DNA from: Littorina saxatilis
Taxonomy: Eukaryota; Mollusca; Gastropoda; Littorinimorpha; Littorinidae
NCBI RefSeq assembly: GCF_037325665.1
Contig: NC_090255.1
Location: 20,885,154 to 20,949,153, forward strand
DNA: 64,000 nt
Direction of reading: 5' to 3'
Shown here: positions 1 to 13,100 of the stretch, piece after piece
Position numbering within the stretch: position 1 is the stretch's first letter
Layout of the letters: each line of letters opens with the position of its first letter
Made by a program: the position numbers and the translations under genes
The notes under the pieces: generated by a model
What the model was told of the DNA's origin: nothing
Databases searched by the model: none
The model's input: the letters and a program-made list of their open reading frames with translations, nothing else

Positions 1-78
1 TTGATTTGTGCTAGTTTATTCTATAATGAATTTGTAAAGCGCCTGGAGCCAATTGATGGGACTCGCGCTATAGAAAAG

Positions 79-79
<1 letters not shown>

Positions 80-110
<31 letters not shown>

Positions 111-540
111 AATGCCTCATATAAACTTCGCTTTGACACTTTGGGATAACTGCAGTGATGTTCATTTAAAAAGACTCAATTCCCTGCATCGCCGAGCTGC
201 AAAACTTATTCTGCATGATTTGAATAGGTCCACGGATGATAAACTAAATTATAAAGCTCTTGAATTCCCTCCCCTTGAAAGATCAGTTGACGTTAAACAA
301 GGCTGTGTTCATGTATAAAATTCTAAATGACGACTGTCCTAAATATTTGCAATCACATTTCAAACATGCCACAAAAAGATATGGGTCCCAAAAAATCATC
401 CCTCCTATACCTCGCATAGACCTCTACAAATCGAGCTTAACCTTCTCGGGAGCTTTTCTCTGGAACTCCTTCCCCCAACAGATAAGAAATGCAACTTCAG
501 TGAAAATGTCTTGTTCGATTGTTATTTTGTTGAACATTTT
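80..540 (+). mobile_element. LINE C-terminal fragment (CR1/Jockey-type reverse transcriptase tail)
   Basis: Two overlapping frames give the usual end of a non-LTR retrotransposon ORF2: LKRLNSLHRRAAKLILHD, then LPLKDQLTLNKAVFMYKILN and LTFSGAFLWNSFPQQIRNAT. The LWNSLP..IR ending is typical of CR1, L2 and Jockey-type elements. The frame switches near 255, so the copy is dead. A (TTA)n run lies at its left edge (78-111). Confidence 0.75.
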
Positions 541-588
541 GTACTAGTGTTAACGGATGTGCAGCTGATTTGAGCAACTTTATTAACA

Positions 589-728
589 GCGATTGTGTTT
601 TCAGCGTAGCAATAGGGCCCGATATTTAGACGAGACAAGTATAATGCCGACGAATCGAAGACGAGTCGCATTATACTTGTTCGAGTCTAAATATCGGACT
701 GTATTGCTACGCTAAAAACACAATAGCG
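589..728. mobile_element. Small fold-back (palindromic) MITE
   Basis: Arms 589-647 and 668-728 are near-perfect inverted copies (gcgattgtgttttcagcg against its complement at the right end) around a 20-base spacer. No coding capacity. One of several short hairpin elements in the window. Confidence 0.8.
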
Positions 729-1209
729 ATTATATAGCTGTCCTGACCTTGATTTGTTGTTCCAAACTTACAAAATAACCATTTTTGCGTCGATGCGCTG
801 ATTTCAGGTTTTGATAGCAGACGCCGTTTCTTATGCGCATTAGTTTTGCGCAGGCGCCACACTGACTTTGGAAAAAAAACTCGATTTGACAACACAGCTG
901 TTAAACAGCTTTTTATTAGTTCATTCGAATACAACAAAAAGAAGTTTGAGTTTTTTTTAATTTTGAACAAGACTACTTATGAAGAAGACCAAAACACAAC
1001 ATCAACGGAAAACTAGAAACAACTGAAGTAGGCCTACTAGGATGCAACAAGGGGAGGAGAAGAGAACAGCTAATCGCGAGCAGACGACAGCGAAGCTTTC
1101 AGTTTGGGTGAATGGCATTTATACTTGTCTCGTCATGAAGCGAACTTTTCAACATAAGTTATAAACGACTACATGAATGTTAGTGTCATGGGTTGTACAT
1201 CAATACTTC

Positions 1210-1430
1210 ACAGGGCCGGACCCAGGGGGGGGTTCCAGGGGTTCCGGAACCCCATCCCTGGAAAAAGCATGTACCTTGCTTTGACTTTTACTAGTTTTAG
1301 CACCAAAACAATGCTGCTCTTAACCCTCAAAACAAGGCCCAGAATGCACCAGATTGCACAGATTTTAACCGTTTTTCAAAACATGTCCGGGGTAGCATGC
1401 CCCCGGACCCCCCTAGTTCGCGCGCCTGCA
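1210..1430. mobile_element. Dispersed repeat, hAT-like terminus (tentative)
   Basis: Starts cagggccggaccc and carries G- and C-rich blocks (ttccggaacccc, cccccggaccccccta) that I recall from widespread hAT-type elements of invertebrates. Only one end is convincing. An open frame spans it but is not protein-like. Confidence 0.4.
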
Positions 1431-2058
1431 ACTGACACAGGCACACAAAAACGGCTGTTCCGTTTTACTCCCCTGTTTGTACTACATCTTTCGACTTTAT
1501 ACAGATTGTGGTGTTTAGGGACAGAAAATAATTGATTTAGTCCTGTTTCATCGGAAAGTTAGCAGAAAAGGGTACGCTATCAACATTTTTAAAGCTGAAA
1601 AACATTCCCGAGAAGAATTTCAAGTTGTCAGTGTATGCTGTTGTCGATTAAAACATCGTGTGGTACAGATGGGTAAACCGGAACCATGCGTCTTTGTTAT
1701 TGCCAATATGCTTTTGGATATTGGCAAAAATGGCCGACTTCCGTAGCATTATGCTTTGATGATCGGAAGAGACCATCCAATCACAGCATCCGAATTCCCC
1801 CACGTGTCCATCAGAATAGCTATATTCCCAAATGAAAGGTATAACTATGTCAATGTAATTTTGTAATTTTTGAGTTCTCCTTATGTAATTCCTTAAATGC
1901 ACATTGTGTTGCACTCCATACAATGTATTTCTGTAATTTTTATATGATTGATATTATATTTTTAATGTGCGTCTGTCTTTATGTGTTGTATAAAGGACAG
2001 GTTGGAAGAATAGGCTTTGCCTAAAACCTTTATCCTTTTGTAAGTTCTGAATCTGATT

Positions 2059-2430
2059 CTCTCTCCATCTCTCTCTCTGTCTCCATCTCTCTCTCTCACT
2101 CTCTCCCTCTCTCTCTCTCCATCTCTCTCTCTCTCTCCATCTCTCTCTCTTTCACTCTCCATCTCTCTCTCCATCTCTCTTTCTCTCTCCCTCTTTCTCT
2201 CCATCTCTCTCTCTCTCTCTCTCCGTCTCTCTCTCTTTGTCTCTCTCCCCCTCTCAGTCTGTCTCTGTCTCTGTCTCTCTCCCTCTCTTTGTCTCTGTCT
2301 CTCTGTCTCTCTCCCTCTCTTTGTCTCTGTCTCTGTCTCTCTCCCTCTCTTTGTCTCTGTCTCTCTTTGTCTCTGTCTCTCTCCCTCTCTTTGTCTCTGT
2401 CTCTCTTTGTCTCTGTCTCTCTCTCTGTCT
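2059..2430. repeat. (TC)n / (TCTCTG)n microsatellite
   Basis: About 370 bases of CT-rich simple repeat with interspersed tctctttgtctctgtc units. Long frames here on both strands are repeat artefacts. Confidence 0.95.
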
Positions 2431-2484
2431 TCTTCCTCCGTTTGTCTGACCGTGTTCCTCCCCCCCTCCCTTTTTCTCAAACGG

Positions 2485-2486
<2 letters not shown>

Positions 2487-2567
<81 letters not shown>

Positions 2568-2590
2568 CGTGCGTGCGGGTGTGTGTGTTT
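2487..2590. repeat. (TG)n microsatellite before exon 1
   Basis: Almost pure TG for about 75 bases, then gcgtgcgtgcg, ending 11 bases before the exon 1 acceptor. Confidence 0.95.
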
Positions 2591-2601
2591 ATATTTCACA
2601 G

Positions 2602-2855
2602 GTCAAGATTTGGGTTGTGTATTTGAAGCAGCCAGGAGGGACGCTAAAAGACAAGAGTCACAGAGAAAGTACACACATGCCGCGTCTTCATACAAGTATG
2701 CTTGGAACATTGCACAGCGATTGCAAGGTTTACCACCTGACGTTGTCAAGGAGTTGCTCATTGGTCTGTCCGATGTCAGCTTGAAAATAACAGATGTACA
2801 GACCGCATTTGCATCTGCACAAGTTTGTATAGGCTTTGCGCCACATTTCTCCAAG
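2602..2855 (+). CDS. TRANK1: TRANK1-like exon 1 of window (TPR-like)
   Basis: Acceptor ttcacag directly follows a long (TG)n tract; donor ccaag|gtagga. Enters with one codon base owed by an upstream exon that I could not find in 1-2601; leaves in phase 0. Residues 1-84 of the window protein; helical text such as KYTHAASSYKYAWNIAQRL and DVQTAFASAQVCIGFAPHF reads as a TPR-like pair. Confidence 0.85.
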
Positions 2856-4071
2856 GTAGGAATTAACTTCTGTTTGACTTGCCTGACGCCCCCCCCCCCC
2901 CCACACCCCCTCCCCCCCCCTAATAATTCTCCCCTTTTAAAACCTTGCTTTTGCAGATTTGTTTTCTCCATAGTCTCTTTAAATTAATTTTTATTTTAGG
3001 ACCCGTTTTAGGCCCACATTGAGCACAGTCCACTCTCCTCCAACAACGTTGTGTTCTTCAGCGACGCAAAGTCAGTCCCGTGCAGGCCTTAGACACTACC
3101 AGACACAAAGAACTGAATGACCTGTCATCCGCCTTGACCTCCCTGTGCAGAGCCCACACAATCGTGCTGCAATGGGTCCCCTCTCACTGCAACATACTAG
3201 GCAACGAAGCCGCAGATACTCTGGCAAAGGAGGGCACTACGAAGGACCAGAATGACAGATCAACCACCTTCAAAGAAGCCAAGACCATCATCAAGGCCAA
3301 GCAACACAAAAAGTGGTTGCAGCAGCACCCACACTACTACAACAAAAACGACGCCTTTCACCTGCTCACAAGGTCTGAGCAGGTCCTCATATTCAGGCTG
3401 CGGACAGGCCACAACCGAATGAACCACTGACCACCTTTTCACCAAGTTCTGAATTGGCCAGTCAGATCAGTGCCCTTGTCAAACAGGTAGCATGACAACG
3501 GAACACCTGCTGCAGACTTGCCCACTACACGATGGCCTCAGGAGCCAGATCTGGGCGGAGGCGACCATGGTGCAAGGGAAGCTCTATGGCAGTCTGGACG
3601 ACCTACAGCGCACGGCAACATTTGCGCGGAGAACCGGCATTTCCATCTGAGTGATCGACAAGAAGAAGAAGAAGAAGGACCCGTTCCTTTTGAAGACCTG
3701 ATTTTCTCAGAATGTTGGAGGTTCCACTGCATCAGGGCTGAGGTAGACGACCAAGTTGCCAGCCAAACGGGAGACACCCGCAGTGTTTGATTGGTTGAAA
3801 CTGAGATGTGTTGTGATTTCAACGAATCAGAACCCGCGGTTTGTTCTCTCCCGTTTGGGTAGCACCCACTTCCGGTTCGTGCAGCTCAGCCCAGGCCGAG
3901 TCATAGTAATCTTCAGTGTTGGACGTTCTCATGCTTCTGGATGGCTGTCTTACTAGGCACATGGCCGTTGGCAGACAGGGAATTTCAACGATGATTTTTA
4001 CATTCTGCAAATTCTAAATGTGATCTCGACTGTCTTTTCTTGTAAGTTCTTATGTTCTTCTTTGCTATTCT

Positions 4072-4114
<43 letters not shown>

Positions 4115-7100
4115 AATTTCTTGTTGTGTGTGAAATAGGGATACAAGTTGATGTCAGAAGTTGGAGTGGCAAAATCTGATCCAAGCCTTGCAGTTCGTGC
4201 CCTGCTGGATGGAATGGTGCGGTGTTCTTTGTCGGATGATGAGACGGTGGACTTCGTTGTCAATGCTTGCCAGCAGATTGTTCGGACCAACAGCTCAGCA
4301 GGCGAGTAATGCTGCTCCTTTTAGTATAGTATTCATTACTGCATAGAGGCTCGTCGGCATTTTCTGAGGTGGTGGTGGGGGTGGGGTTGGGTGGTTGGAA
4401 AGGGGGAAGTGTGATGTTTGTTTTTTTGCTACGTAGTAAAACATAAAGACTTGTTCAAACACAAAGCGTGCAGTTGAGACATGTGCGGGTGAGTTTTCAC
4501 CTTAGACGATCGCAGCCTATATGACACCCGTGTGATAATACGAAATAACTTTAACACGTGGAGTGAGATGGGCAGTTTATTAAGTTTGCATATAGTAATG
4601 CCTTAAGTTTATGTGACTAGTCATTGCTGCACAGATGAACTCCCCTGTTAACACCCCCAATTTAAGACGACCTACCTTTTAAGAACTTGCATTTTTAGAT
4701 TATCTGTTCACAACATCTCTAAATTCACCTCCTTTTAAGTCCTGATTTTCACAGATTGTTTGTGGTCTTGAAAAGGGGTTTCCATTGATATTGAATCTGT
4801 ATTTTATTGAAGGAAGGTTTTTTTTTACAGCTAACTTATATGAAATTACTGGGATTCAACCCAAACTACCAGATGCACCTCAGATTTGGAAGAAGATTCT
4901 GCAGCGCCTTTTTGATTCCAATTCGTTTGCTGCACTTGCGCTTGTCACTTCGGGACTGACAGACCATCACATCTCGACACGCCTGGACTCTGCTGCAAAA
5001 AATGTTGATGTAGACTGCAGTCAGATGAACGTGGAAAAAGTAAGTTGTAGACAGAAAGTAGCAAAGCCATTCTATTGTAGCGCACGAGACAATTGAAATA
5101 CAATTAGAGGCAAAGCCAGTCAAGCACAAGTGAGCGTGGGCTAATTTATACCTCCGCAGAAATCTGCATTGCCTAACACAGAAGTTCACAGAAGTTTTCT
5201 TTCTTGGGTTTAGGTTGTGGATACCCTTAACAAACAACAGGTGAAAGCCTGGGGAGCCGAGTTGGCCATCTTCATAATTGATCACGGAGGACAAATCGGC
5301 AGAGACACTCAGGGCCCATTCGTTCAGCGTCTGGTTCAGCTGGCTGTCAAAACAGGTGGGTGCAGGGGATGCGGGGAATGATCAGTCAGTGTTGTATGCT
5401 CTTTGGAAAATGAGAATGATCAGTCAGTGTTGTATGAACATTTGTAGAAGAATGCTGCATGTTTATTCTACATATTCTAAAACATTTGTTTTATTAGGAG
5501 GGTACTGCAAGTGATTTGAAATGTTCTTTACTTTTGTTTTATTTTGAAGGATGTTGCTAACTGATCAGACATGTTCTTAAATATTAGTTTCATTTTGAAG
5601 GATGATAGAAGCAGACTCTACATGTTCTGAATATTTGTTTCATTTTGAAGGATGCTGCAAGGGGGTGATTCTACGTGGTCTGAACAATAGTTATTGATTC
5701 ATTTAGAAATAAGCTATACGCAGATTCTACATGATCTTAATATTTGTTTCATTTTGTAGGATGCTGCAAGGTGATTCTACGTGGTCTGTTGTTTCATTTT
5801 GAAGGATGCTAGAAACAGACTCTACATGTTCTGAATATTTGTTTCGTTTTGAAGGATGCTAGAAACAGACTCTACATGTTCTGAATATTTGTTTCATTTT
5901 GAAGGATGCTAGAAACAGACTCTACATGTTCTGAATATTTGTTTCGTTTTGAAGGATGCTAGAAACAGACTCTACATGTTCTGAATATTTGTTTCGTTTT
6001 GAAGGATGCTAGAAACAGACTCTACATGTTCTGCATATTTGTTTCATTTTGAAGGATGCTAGAAACAGACTCTGTACATGTTCTGAATATTTGTTTCGTT
6101 TTGAAGGATGCTAGAAACAGACTCTACATGTTCTGAATATTTGTTTCGTTTTGAAGGATGCTAGAAACAGACTCTACATGTTCTGCATATTTGTTTCATT
6201 TTGAAGGATGCTAGAAACAGACTCTGTACATGTTCTGAATATTTGTTTCGTTTTGAAGGATGCTAGAAACAGACTCTACATGTTCTGAATATTTGTTTCG
6301 TTTTGAAGGATGCTAGAAACAGACTCTACATGTTCTGAATATTTGTTTCATTTTGAAGGATGCTAGAAACAGACTCTACATGTTCTGAATATTTGTTTCG
6401 TTTTGAAGGATGCTAGAAACAGACTCTACATGTTCTAAATATTTGTTTCATTTTGAAGGATGCTAGAAACAGACTCTACATGTTTTGAATATTTGTTTCG
6501 TTTTGAAGGATGCTAGAAACAGACTCTACATGTTCTGAATATTTGTTTCGTTTCGAAGGATGCTAGAAACAGACTCTACATGTTCTGAATATTTGTTTCA
6601 TTTTGAAGGATGCTAGAAACAGACTCTACATGTTCTAAATATTTGTTTCGTTTTGAAGGATGCTAGAAACAGACTCTACATGTTCTGAATATTTGTTTCG
6701 TTTTGAAGGATGCTAGAAACAGACTCTACATGTTCTGAATATTTGTTTCGTTTTGAAGGATGCTAGAAACAGACTCTACATGTTCTGAATATTTGTTTCG
6801 TTTTGAAGGATGCTAGAAACAGACTCTACATGTTCTGAATATTTGTTTCGTTTTGAAGGATGCTAGAAACAGACTCTACATGTTCTAAATATTTGTTTCA
6901 GTTTGAAGGATGCTAGAAACAGACTCTACATGTTCTGAATATTTGTTTCATTTTGAAGGATGCTAGAAACAGACTCTACATGTTCTGAATATTTGTTTCG
7001 TTTTGAAGGATGCTAGAAACAGACTCTACATGTTCTGAATATTTGTTTCATTTTGAAGGATGCTAGAAACAGACTCTACATGTTCTGAATATTTGTTTCG

Positions 7101-10100
7101 TTTTGAAGGATGCTAGAAACAGACTCTACATGTTCTGAATATTTGTTTCATTTTGAAGGATGCTAGAAACAGACTCTACATGTTCTGAATATTTGTTTCA
7201 TTTTGAAGGATGCTAGAAACAGACTCTACGTGTTCTGAATATTTGTTTCATTTAGAAATATGCTAGAAGCAGATTCTACATAATCTGAATATTTGATTCA
7301 TTTTGAAGGATGCTGCAAGGTGATTCGACATGTTCTTGAAAAGAAAAATTGGCAAAGAAAGCGTGACATCAATCAGCAAAACTCCCTGGGAAGAACTGGT
7401 CTCCATGTCGCCGTCATGTCAACTTCAGGGGTCCTTCTGGCAGAGATTGTGTCCCTGCTCTTGGATAACGGAGCCTGTTCCAACATCCGTGATAAGGAGG
7501 GAAAGATGCCACGGGATTATGTCACCCAAAACCCGTCAGTGGTCAAGAAGCTGAACCAGTCGCACTGTAAGTAGATACAGTGCCCCACCTCCCCCCCCCC
7601 CTCCTTAAAGACACGCCACACCTCTGACAAGATCAGGTCTTTTACAGGAAAGAGATTTAAATGGAAGCACATTTACAGACAGTATGACAGCAAGTATGAC
7701 GAAAGTCCCCTCCCCCTCCTTAAAGGCACAGTGCAGCTCACAGCCTTCGTTTTGCGTTATTGTTGCAGCTGAGTGCATTTACAGTTCAAAAATCCTCCTA
7801 TGGTAGTAAAACAAACCCAAAACTACCCAACGACGACATCTGTGAAGCTCGACAGTTTCTTGTTCACGCGAGTGCATAAATTAACCTAGTTATTACGTTG
7901 GTGTTTGGTCGGAGTTCGATTCAACTGAGGGATTCCGGCCTCCATTTTGTTTTACACAAACTCATGATGACGTCTGACATAGTTTGCTGGTGACGTGTCT
8001 TTTTGTGCATGATGTGGTGATCTACCCGATCTAAATTTAGATCCAAAAATAGGTCAAGACCAGCCGGGTCCGAGTACGAAATTAATTCGTAAAAAAATCG
8101 CAGTTCTTGACTCTTTGGGTGCAAGTCAATGAAACTTGGTAGTTCTGCTGAGGTATGACTAAAAGCCCCAGGGGCTCCGTGCACCTGGATTTGACAAGTT
8201 CAGTACCTTTAAAGACACGCCACACCTCTGACAAGATCAGGTCTTTTACAGGAAAAAGACTTAAATGGAAGCACATTTACAGACAGTCTGACAGCAAGTA
8301 TGACAAAAGTCCCCTCCCCCTTGCTTAAAAAACTCCCAAAACTCTTAACAAGATCTGGTCTTATACATGAAAGAGACTTAAATGGAAGCAAATTTACAGA
8401 CAGTATGACAGCAAGTTTGACGAAAGCCCCCCCCCCCCCCCCCCCCCTTAAAGACACGTCACACCTCTGACAAGATCAGGTCTTATACACGAAAGAGACT
8501 TAAATGGAACCAAATTTACAGACAGTCTGACAGCAAGTATGACAAAAGTCCCCTTCCCCCCTTGCCCAAAGACTCCCAAAACTCCTAACAAGATCTGGTC
8601 TTATACACGAAAGAGACTTAAATGGAACCAAATTTACAGTCTGACAGAAAGTTTGACGAAAGTAGGGCCTTGAAAGGTGGGAAGTCTCAAAACTGTTGTC
8701 TTAAAAGGGTGGTTTAAATTTACAACAGGCGAGGACAAATAATTTACATGTATTTCACTCGTTGGTCAGTAGGAAGAGCTGCTTTGAAAAGGTGCGGTTT
8801 AAGTGTTGATGTTTTTGTAGTTTAGCTTGACTACGGTCTGAGGCAGTGATAGGGATTTCTTTCAACTTGTAACGGTGTCATTCAAGGTAAAGTCCAGGCA
8901 TTCATGTAATATGTGTCCAGCTAGGGGGAAAAAGATCAACAATAAAGCAAATAGGGACAGACTTTCTACAAATGTAATCACAACGCTTTGTTTTGTCTCC
9001 GCTTGTCCACATAGTGTTCTGTTGTTATTTTGAAGCACATATGGTTAATGACGGCATTGCTTGGATATTTCTTTCTATGCATGACGTAATCGTCACATTA
9101 TTTTATGCTTCAAGACCTGTACGTAATACAGGAACGATTTCAAACTTCTGAAAAACAACACACACAAAAACAAAGAATGCATGAAAACCGATTGAGAAGA
9201 TTACCCCGGGCTAAGATTTGCAGGAATTTTACTGTTTGGCAGTGTCAGTGTTCATATAATTATGGACAAAATAATTAAGGCTTTGGTGAAAAAGTATTTG
9301 AGAAATATTTGTATCTGGCAAATTTGCTGTAATGTGACTTCTGTCTGTTGATGGAGCTCCTTCTTAATAATCCTAAAAAACAAAAAAAAGAAATTAAAAC
9401 TCAAAAATAAACATGTGCATGCTTCTTTATTTTTTTCATGAAGTCAACTGGCAAACATTTACAATGAACTTGATTATATTTCGCTGTGAATATAATAATT
9501 TCTGATACAGATACAAATTTTCTTTTTTCTACAGCTTTTGAAAGTATAAAGGCAAAAGGCAATGATGCCCACAAAAACCAAAAGCATTCAGATGCTGTGA
9601 GATTTTACAAAGAAGCTGTCAAAGAGTTGTCGGGGGAGAAATGTGGCAGTCATCATCATCGAGACCTTGCAGTTCTGCATTGCAACATGGCAACCTCATT
9701 CATGGCCATGAACAAAAAGGCAGAAGGGAAAAACCATGCGCAGAAAAGTATCAAGGCGGATCCTACTTACTTTAAGGTATCAACTCGTTTGTTCACTTCA
9801 TATGCTGTATGGCAGGTAAAATCTAAGAGATATGTTTTGAACCCGTCCATGGCGGGGATGTAGCTCAGTCGGTAGCGCGCTGGATTTGTATCCAGTTGGC
9901 CGCTGTCAGCGTGAGTTCGTCCCCACGTTCGGTGAGAGATTTATTTCTCAGAGTCAACTTTGACTCTCCTCGGTGTCCGAACACCCCCCGTGTGTACACG
10001 CAAGCATAAGATCAAGTGCGCACGAAAAAGATCCTGTAATCCATGTCAGAGTAAGATGGATTATAGAAACACGAAAATACCCAGCATGCTTCCTCCGAAA

Positions 10101-13100
10101 GCGGCGTATGGCTGCCTAAATGGCGGGGTAAAAAACGGTCATACACGTCAAAATCCACTCGTGCAAAAAACACGAGTGTACGGGGGAGTTTCAGCCCACG
10201 AACGCAGAAGAAGAAGAAGAAGAAGAAGAACCCGTCCAGAACTTAAGTTTGTTGATCAAAAATGTTGGTTTAGCCGGAACTTCTCAAATACAGACAACAC
10301 TTCGGGATGTTCTTGTACATATTTTTTATCTGCAGCATATCTAATATTTGAGTCCAATATCTTTAGATTTATTTAACACATTGTCACTGAGCATAAACAT
10401 GTATAAGCGAACATTTTGTCATGTCACATGTTGATAGTTGCTGTATCTGTGATGTTTGAATAGTAATAAACACACGGTCGACCAGTTAAAACAACGATCA
10501 CATCTAATAACTGACTCGATGTGTATGTTATGACCTCATTTCTTTCACAAATATACTCATCGGAGTTTGTTGCGTCACAGCCGGGGTGCTTGCCCTGAGT
10601 GTTAGCCGACATTGTGTTTTCCCTGAGGTCACATGAGTTTCGCTTGAGGTCGAGGTCACTGACACGCGTGTTTAGCGATCGCTACAGGCCATCAAGTGAA
10701 TCATGGTTCTGATGTGTACATTTTTGAAAGAAAAGGGCATCATATCAATTGGACACTGCATAACATACACACCGGAGTCAGTAATATTCGCTGCAAAAGT
10801 GGTTTTAACTGGTCAACCATGTGTTTCCTGTTTGTACGAGGTTAGCGGGGAGCAACTCTTCCACTACGCTGCAAATCATTGTCCTGACGTGTCGATTTTG
10901 AGGGTACTCTTAAATTAGCATTGGTCACGTGACCCCTGTAAAAGAAATATTTCATCTGAATAGTGTGCCGAGTAACCAAGTTAGGTGCCTTTAACGGCAA
11001 AGAATATTTGAAGGAAATAACATGGGAATGAATTTGATTGTTGGGGTACAAACATGTTTTGCTGAGCTTATTATATATCGAACTCCTTTGTATCTGTAAA
11101 GCCATACTTCAGACTAGGCAAGATCCTGGTCAATGAACGTCAGCAGAAAGATGCATGCGACGTGTTCTGCAAGGGTCTCTTTTGTGAAGCTACAATACCT
11201 GCAGACAGGGTGGAGTTTCTGGTGGAGATAGCCTTATTGCTGCCTCACCTAACAGGTAAATGCATTTTGTAACACAGTCGAATCTATGTATAACAACCTC
11301 CCAAGAGGCCGACCAAAAGTGGTCGCTACCGACGCAACGATCTCCGAAAAGGATCCCTGACGAGTCGTACTATACACTTCACCTTCCCTAAGCGACCACC
11401 TGTATAAAGCGAAGGTGAAGTATGTAGAAAAACGACTTGGGGGTCCTTTTTGTTGGTCGTTGTGGGTAGGAAGTCGTTTTCTAGAGACGGTTGGCAGGCT
11501 GGACTGGGTGGCCGAGTGGTAACGCACTTGCGCTCGGAAGCGAGAGGTTGCGAGTTCGACCCTGGGTCAGGGAGTTAGCAATTTTCTCCCCCCTTTCCTA
11601 ACCTAGGTGGTGGGTTCAAGTGCTAGTCTTTCGGATGAGAAAAACCGAGGTCCCTTCGTGTACACTACATTGGGGGTGTGCACGTTAAAGAGCCCACGAT
11701 TGACAAAAGGGTCTTTCCTGGCAAAATTGTATAGGCATAGATAAAAAATGTCCACCAAAATACCCGTGTGACTTGGAATAATAGGCCGTGAAAAGTAGGA
11801 TATGCGCCGAAATGGCTGCGATCTGCTGGTCGATGTGAATGCGTGATGTATTGTGTAAAAAATTCCATCTCACACGGCATAAATAGATCCCTGCGCCTTG
11901 AGTCCGAGTCTGGAGATACGCGCGCGATATAAGACTTCATATATAACATTTATAAAATTAAAAGACCTTGTTAATGAAAGACATTTTTTTTTAAAGCAAG
12001 TGAAGCAGAGATGTTGATTTTCTATTGGCGGAGATGAGTAATGTGCATGTACAGTGAAACCTGCGATGTGAGGTCCCTCCAAGCAGGATTCCTTCCATAA
12101 AAGGACACCCTTTAGCTGGACCCAAGGGTGCCCTTTCGTTGCAGGTATTACTGTATTTTCTTCACGATCTGTGATATTACTTTTCCCTTTATATTTAACC
12201 TCTAGCAGATAATCAAGACCAAACATGCGAACACGGGTACCTACGGTTGTAGACCAACTGTTGCGGCGATATACCCCACTCACTGTCAGGATCCAATTAG
12301 TCCGGCACAGTATGTACCTAAATCGGAACAAACTGATTACTTTATTTATTATCAACTATTACGTGTTTGATCCAGTTTTACCCAGTGAGCCTTATATCAA
12401 AGAAAAGTGCCGAGTCTTAGGAACACAAAGGTACCAAAATCAGCTCGTTTTCATTCGGAGAAAGGAATTTATGTGGGAGCAGCCTCACAGGGCTACCAAC
12501 TTTACCTTACCTTACCTTACATTACCTGACCTTGCCTTACCTTAGCCTTACCTTACCTTAACTTAACTTAACTTGCCTTATATTACCTTAACTTACCATA
12601 ATGACTTGATCTGCAGACGAAGACCGCATTATCAAGCGAGTGAGCATCCACTTGAAGGAGTGTTGGCCAAAACTGTTTGCTGCCTTATGCAAGAAGAACT
12701 ACTGGGATGTTATTTGCCGTCTTGTGCTTGGACCACCTTTCAGAGATGCGGATGCTCTGAGAACTGATGGTTGGCGCTTATGGTCAGATCAATACACAAC
12801 TGATCAGCGGATAAGAGTAAGTGTTTTAGAAGTTTGGGCTACGAAATTAGTAGTACCCTGTTGAATACAAGCCTTTGTTGGAAAAAAAGTAATGAAAGCA
12901 CTAACAACGGGCTGATACATTATCAAGCCCAAAGGACAAGCCAACATCTCAAAATAGAAAGTCTCCAGGTAAGGGTACCTACAGTACTGGCTGGAAGTCA
13001 AAGAGCTATTGGCATCTGTTGTCTCCCTTGCCAAAATTCTGATTTTGGGTGTTGATTGAAATAGGCACCAGATACGTACTTTGCACAGACAAGAGATTTT

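Noticed and set aside
1962-2480. 172-codon Arg/Glu-rich minus-strand frame
   Set aside because: Translation of (GA)n. Same for the Ser/Leu frames on the plus strand and at 59974-60256.
4302-4307. Canonical GT donor for exon 2 at 4306
   Set aside because: Leaves two codon bases while exon 3 needs one; the GC donor at 4302 fits.
5787-7250. CRISPR-like regular array
   Set aside because: Units are contiguous with no unique spacers and derive from the adjacent splice junction; the sequence is animal DNA.
9850-9925. tRNA gene (also at 11503, 30732, 61650 and 62435)
   Set aside because: A and B boxes are present, but each sits at the head of a SINE with tail and mostly with target duplications; cloverleaf pairing is degraded.
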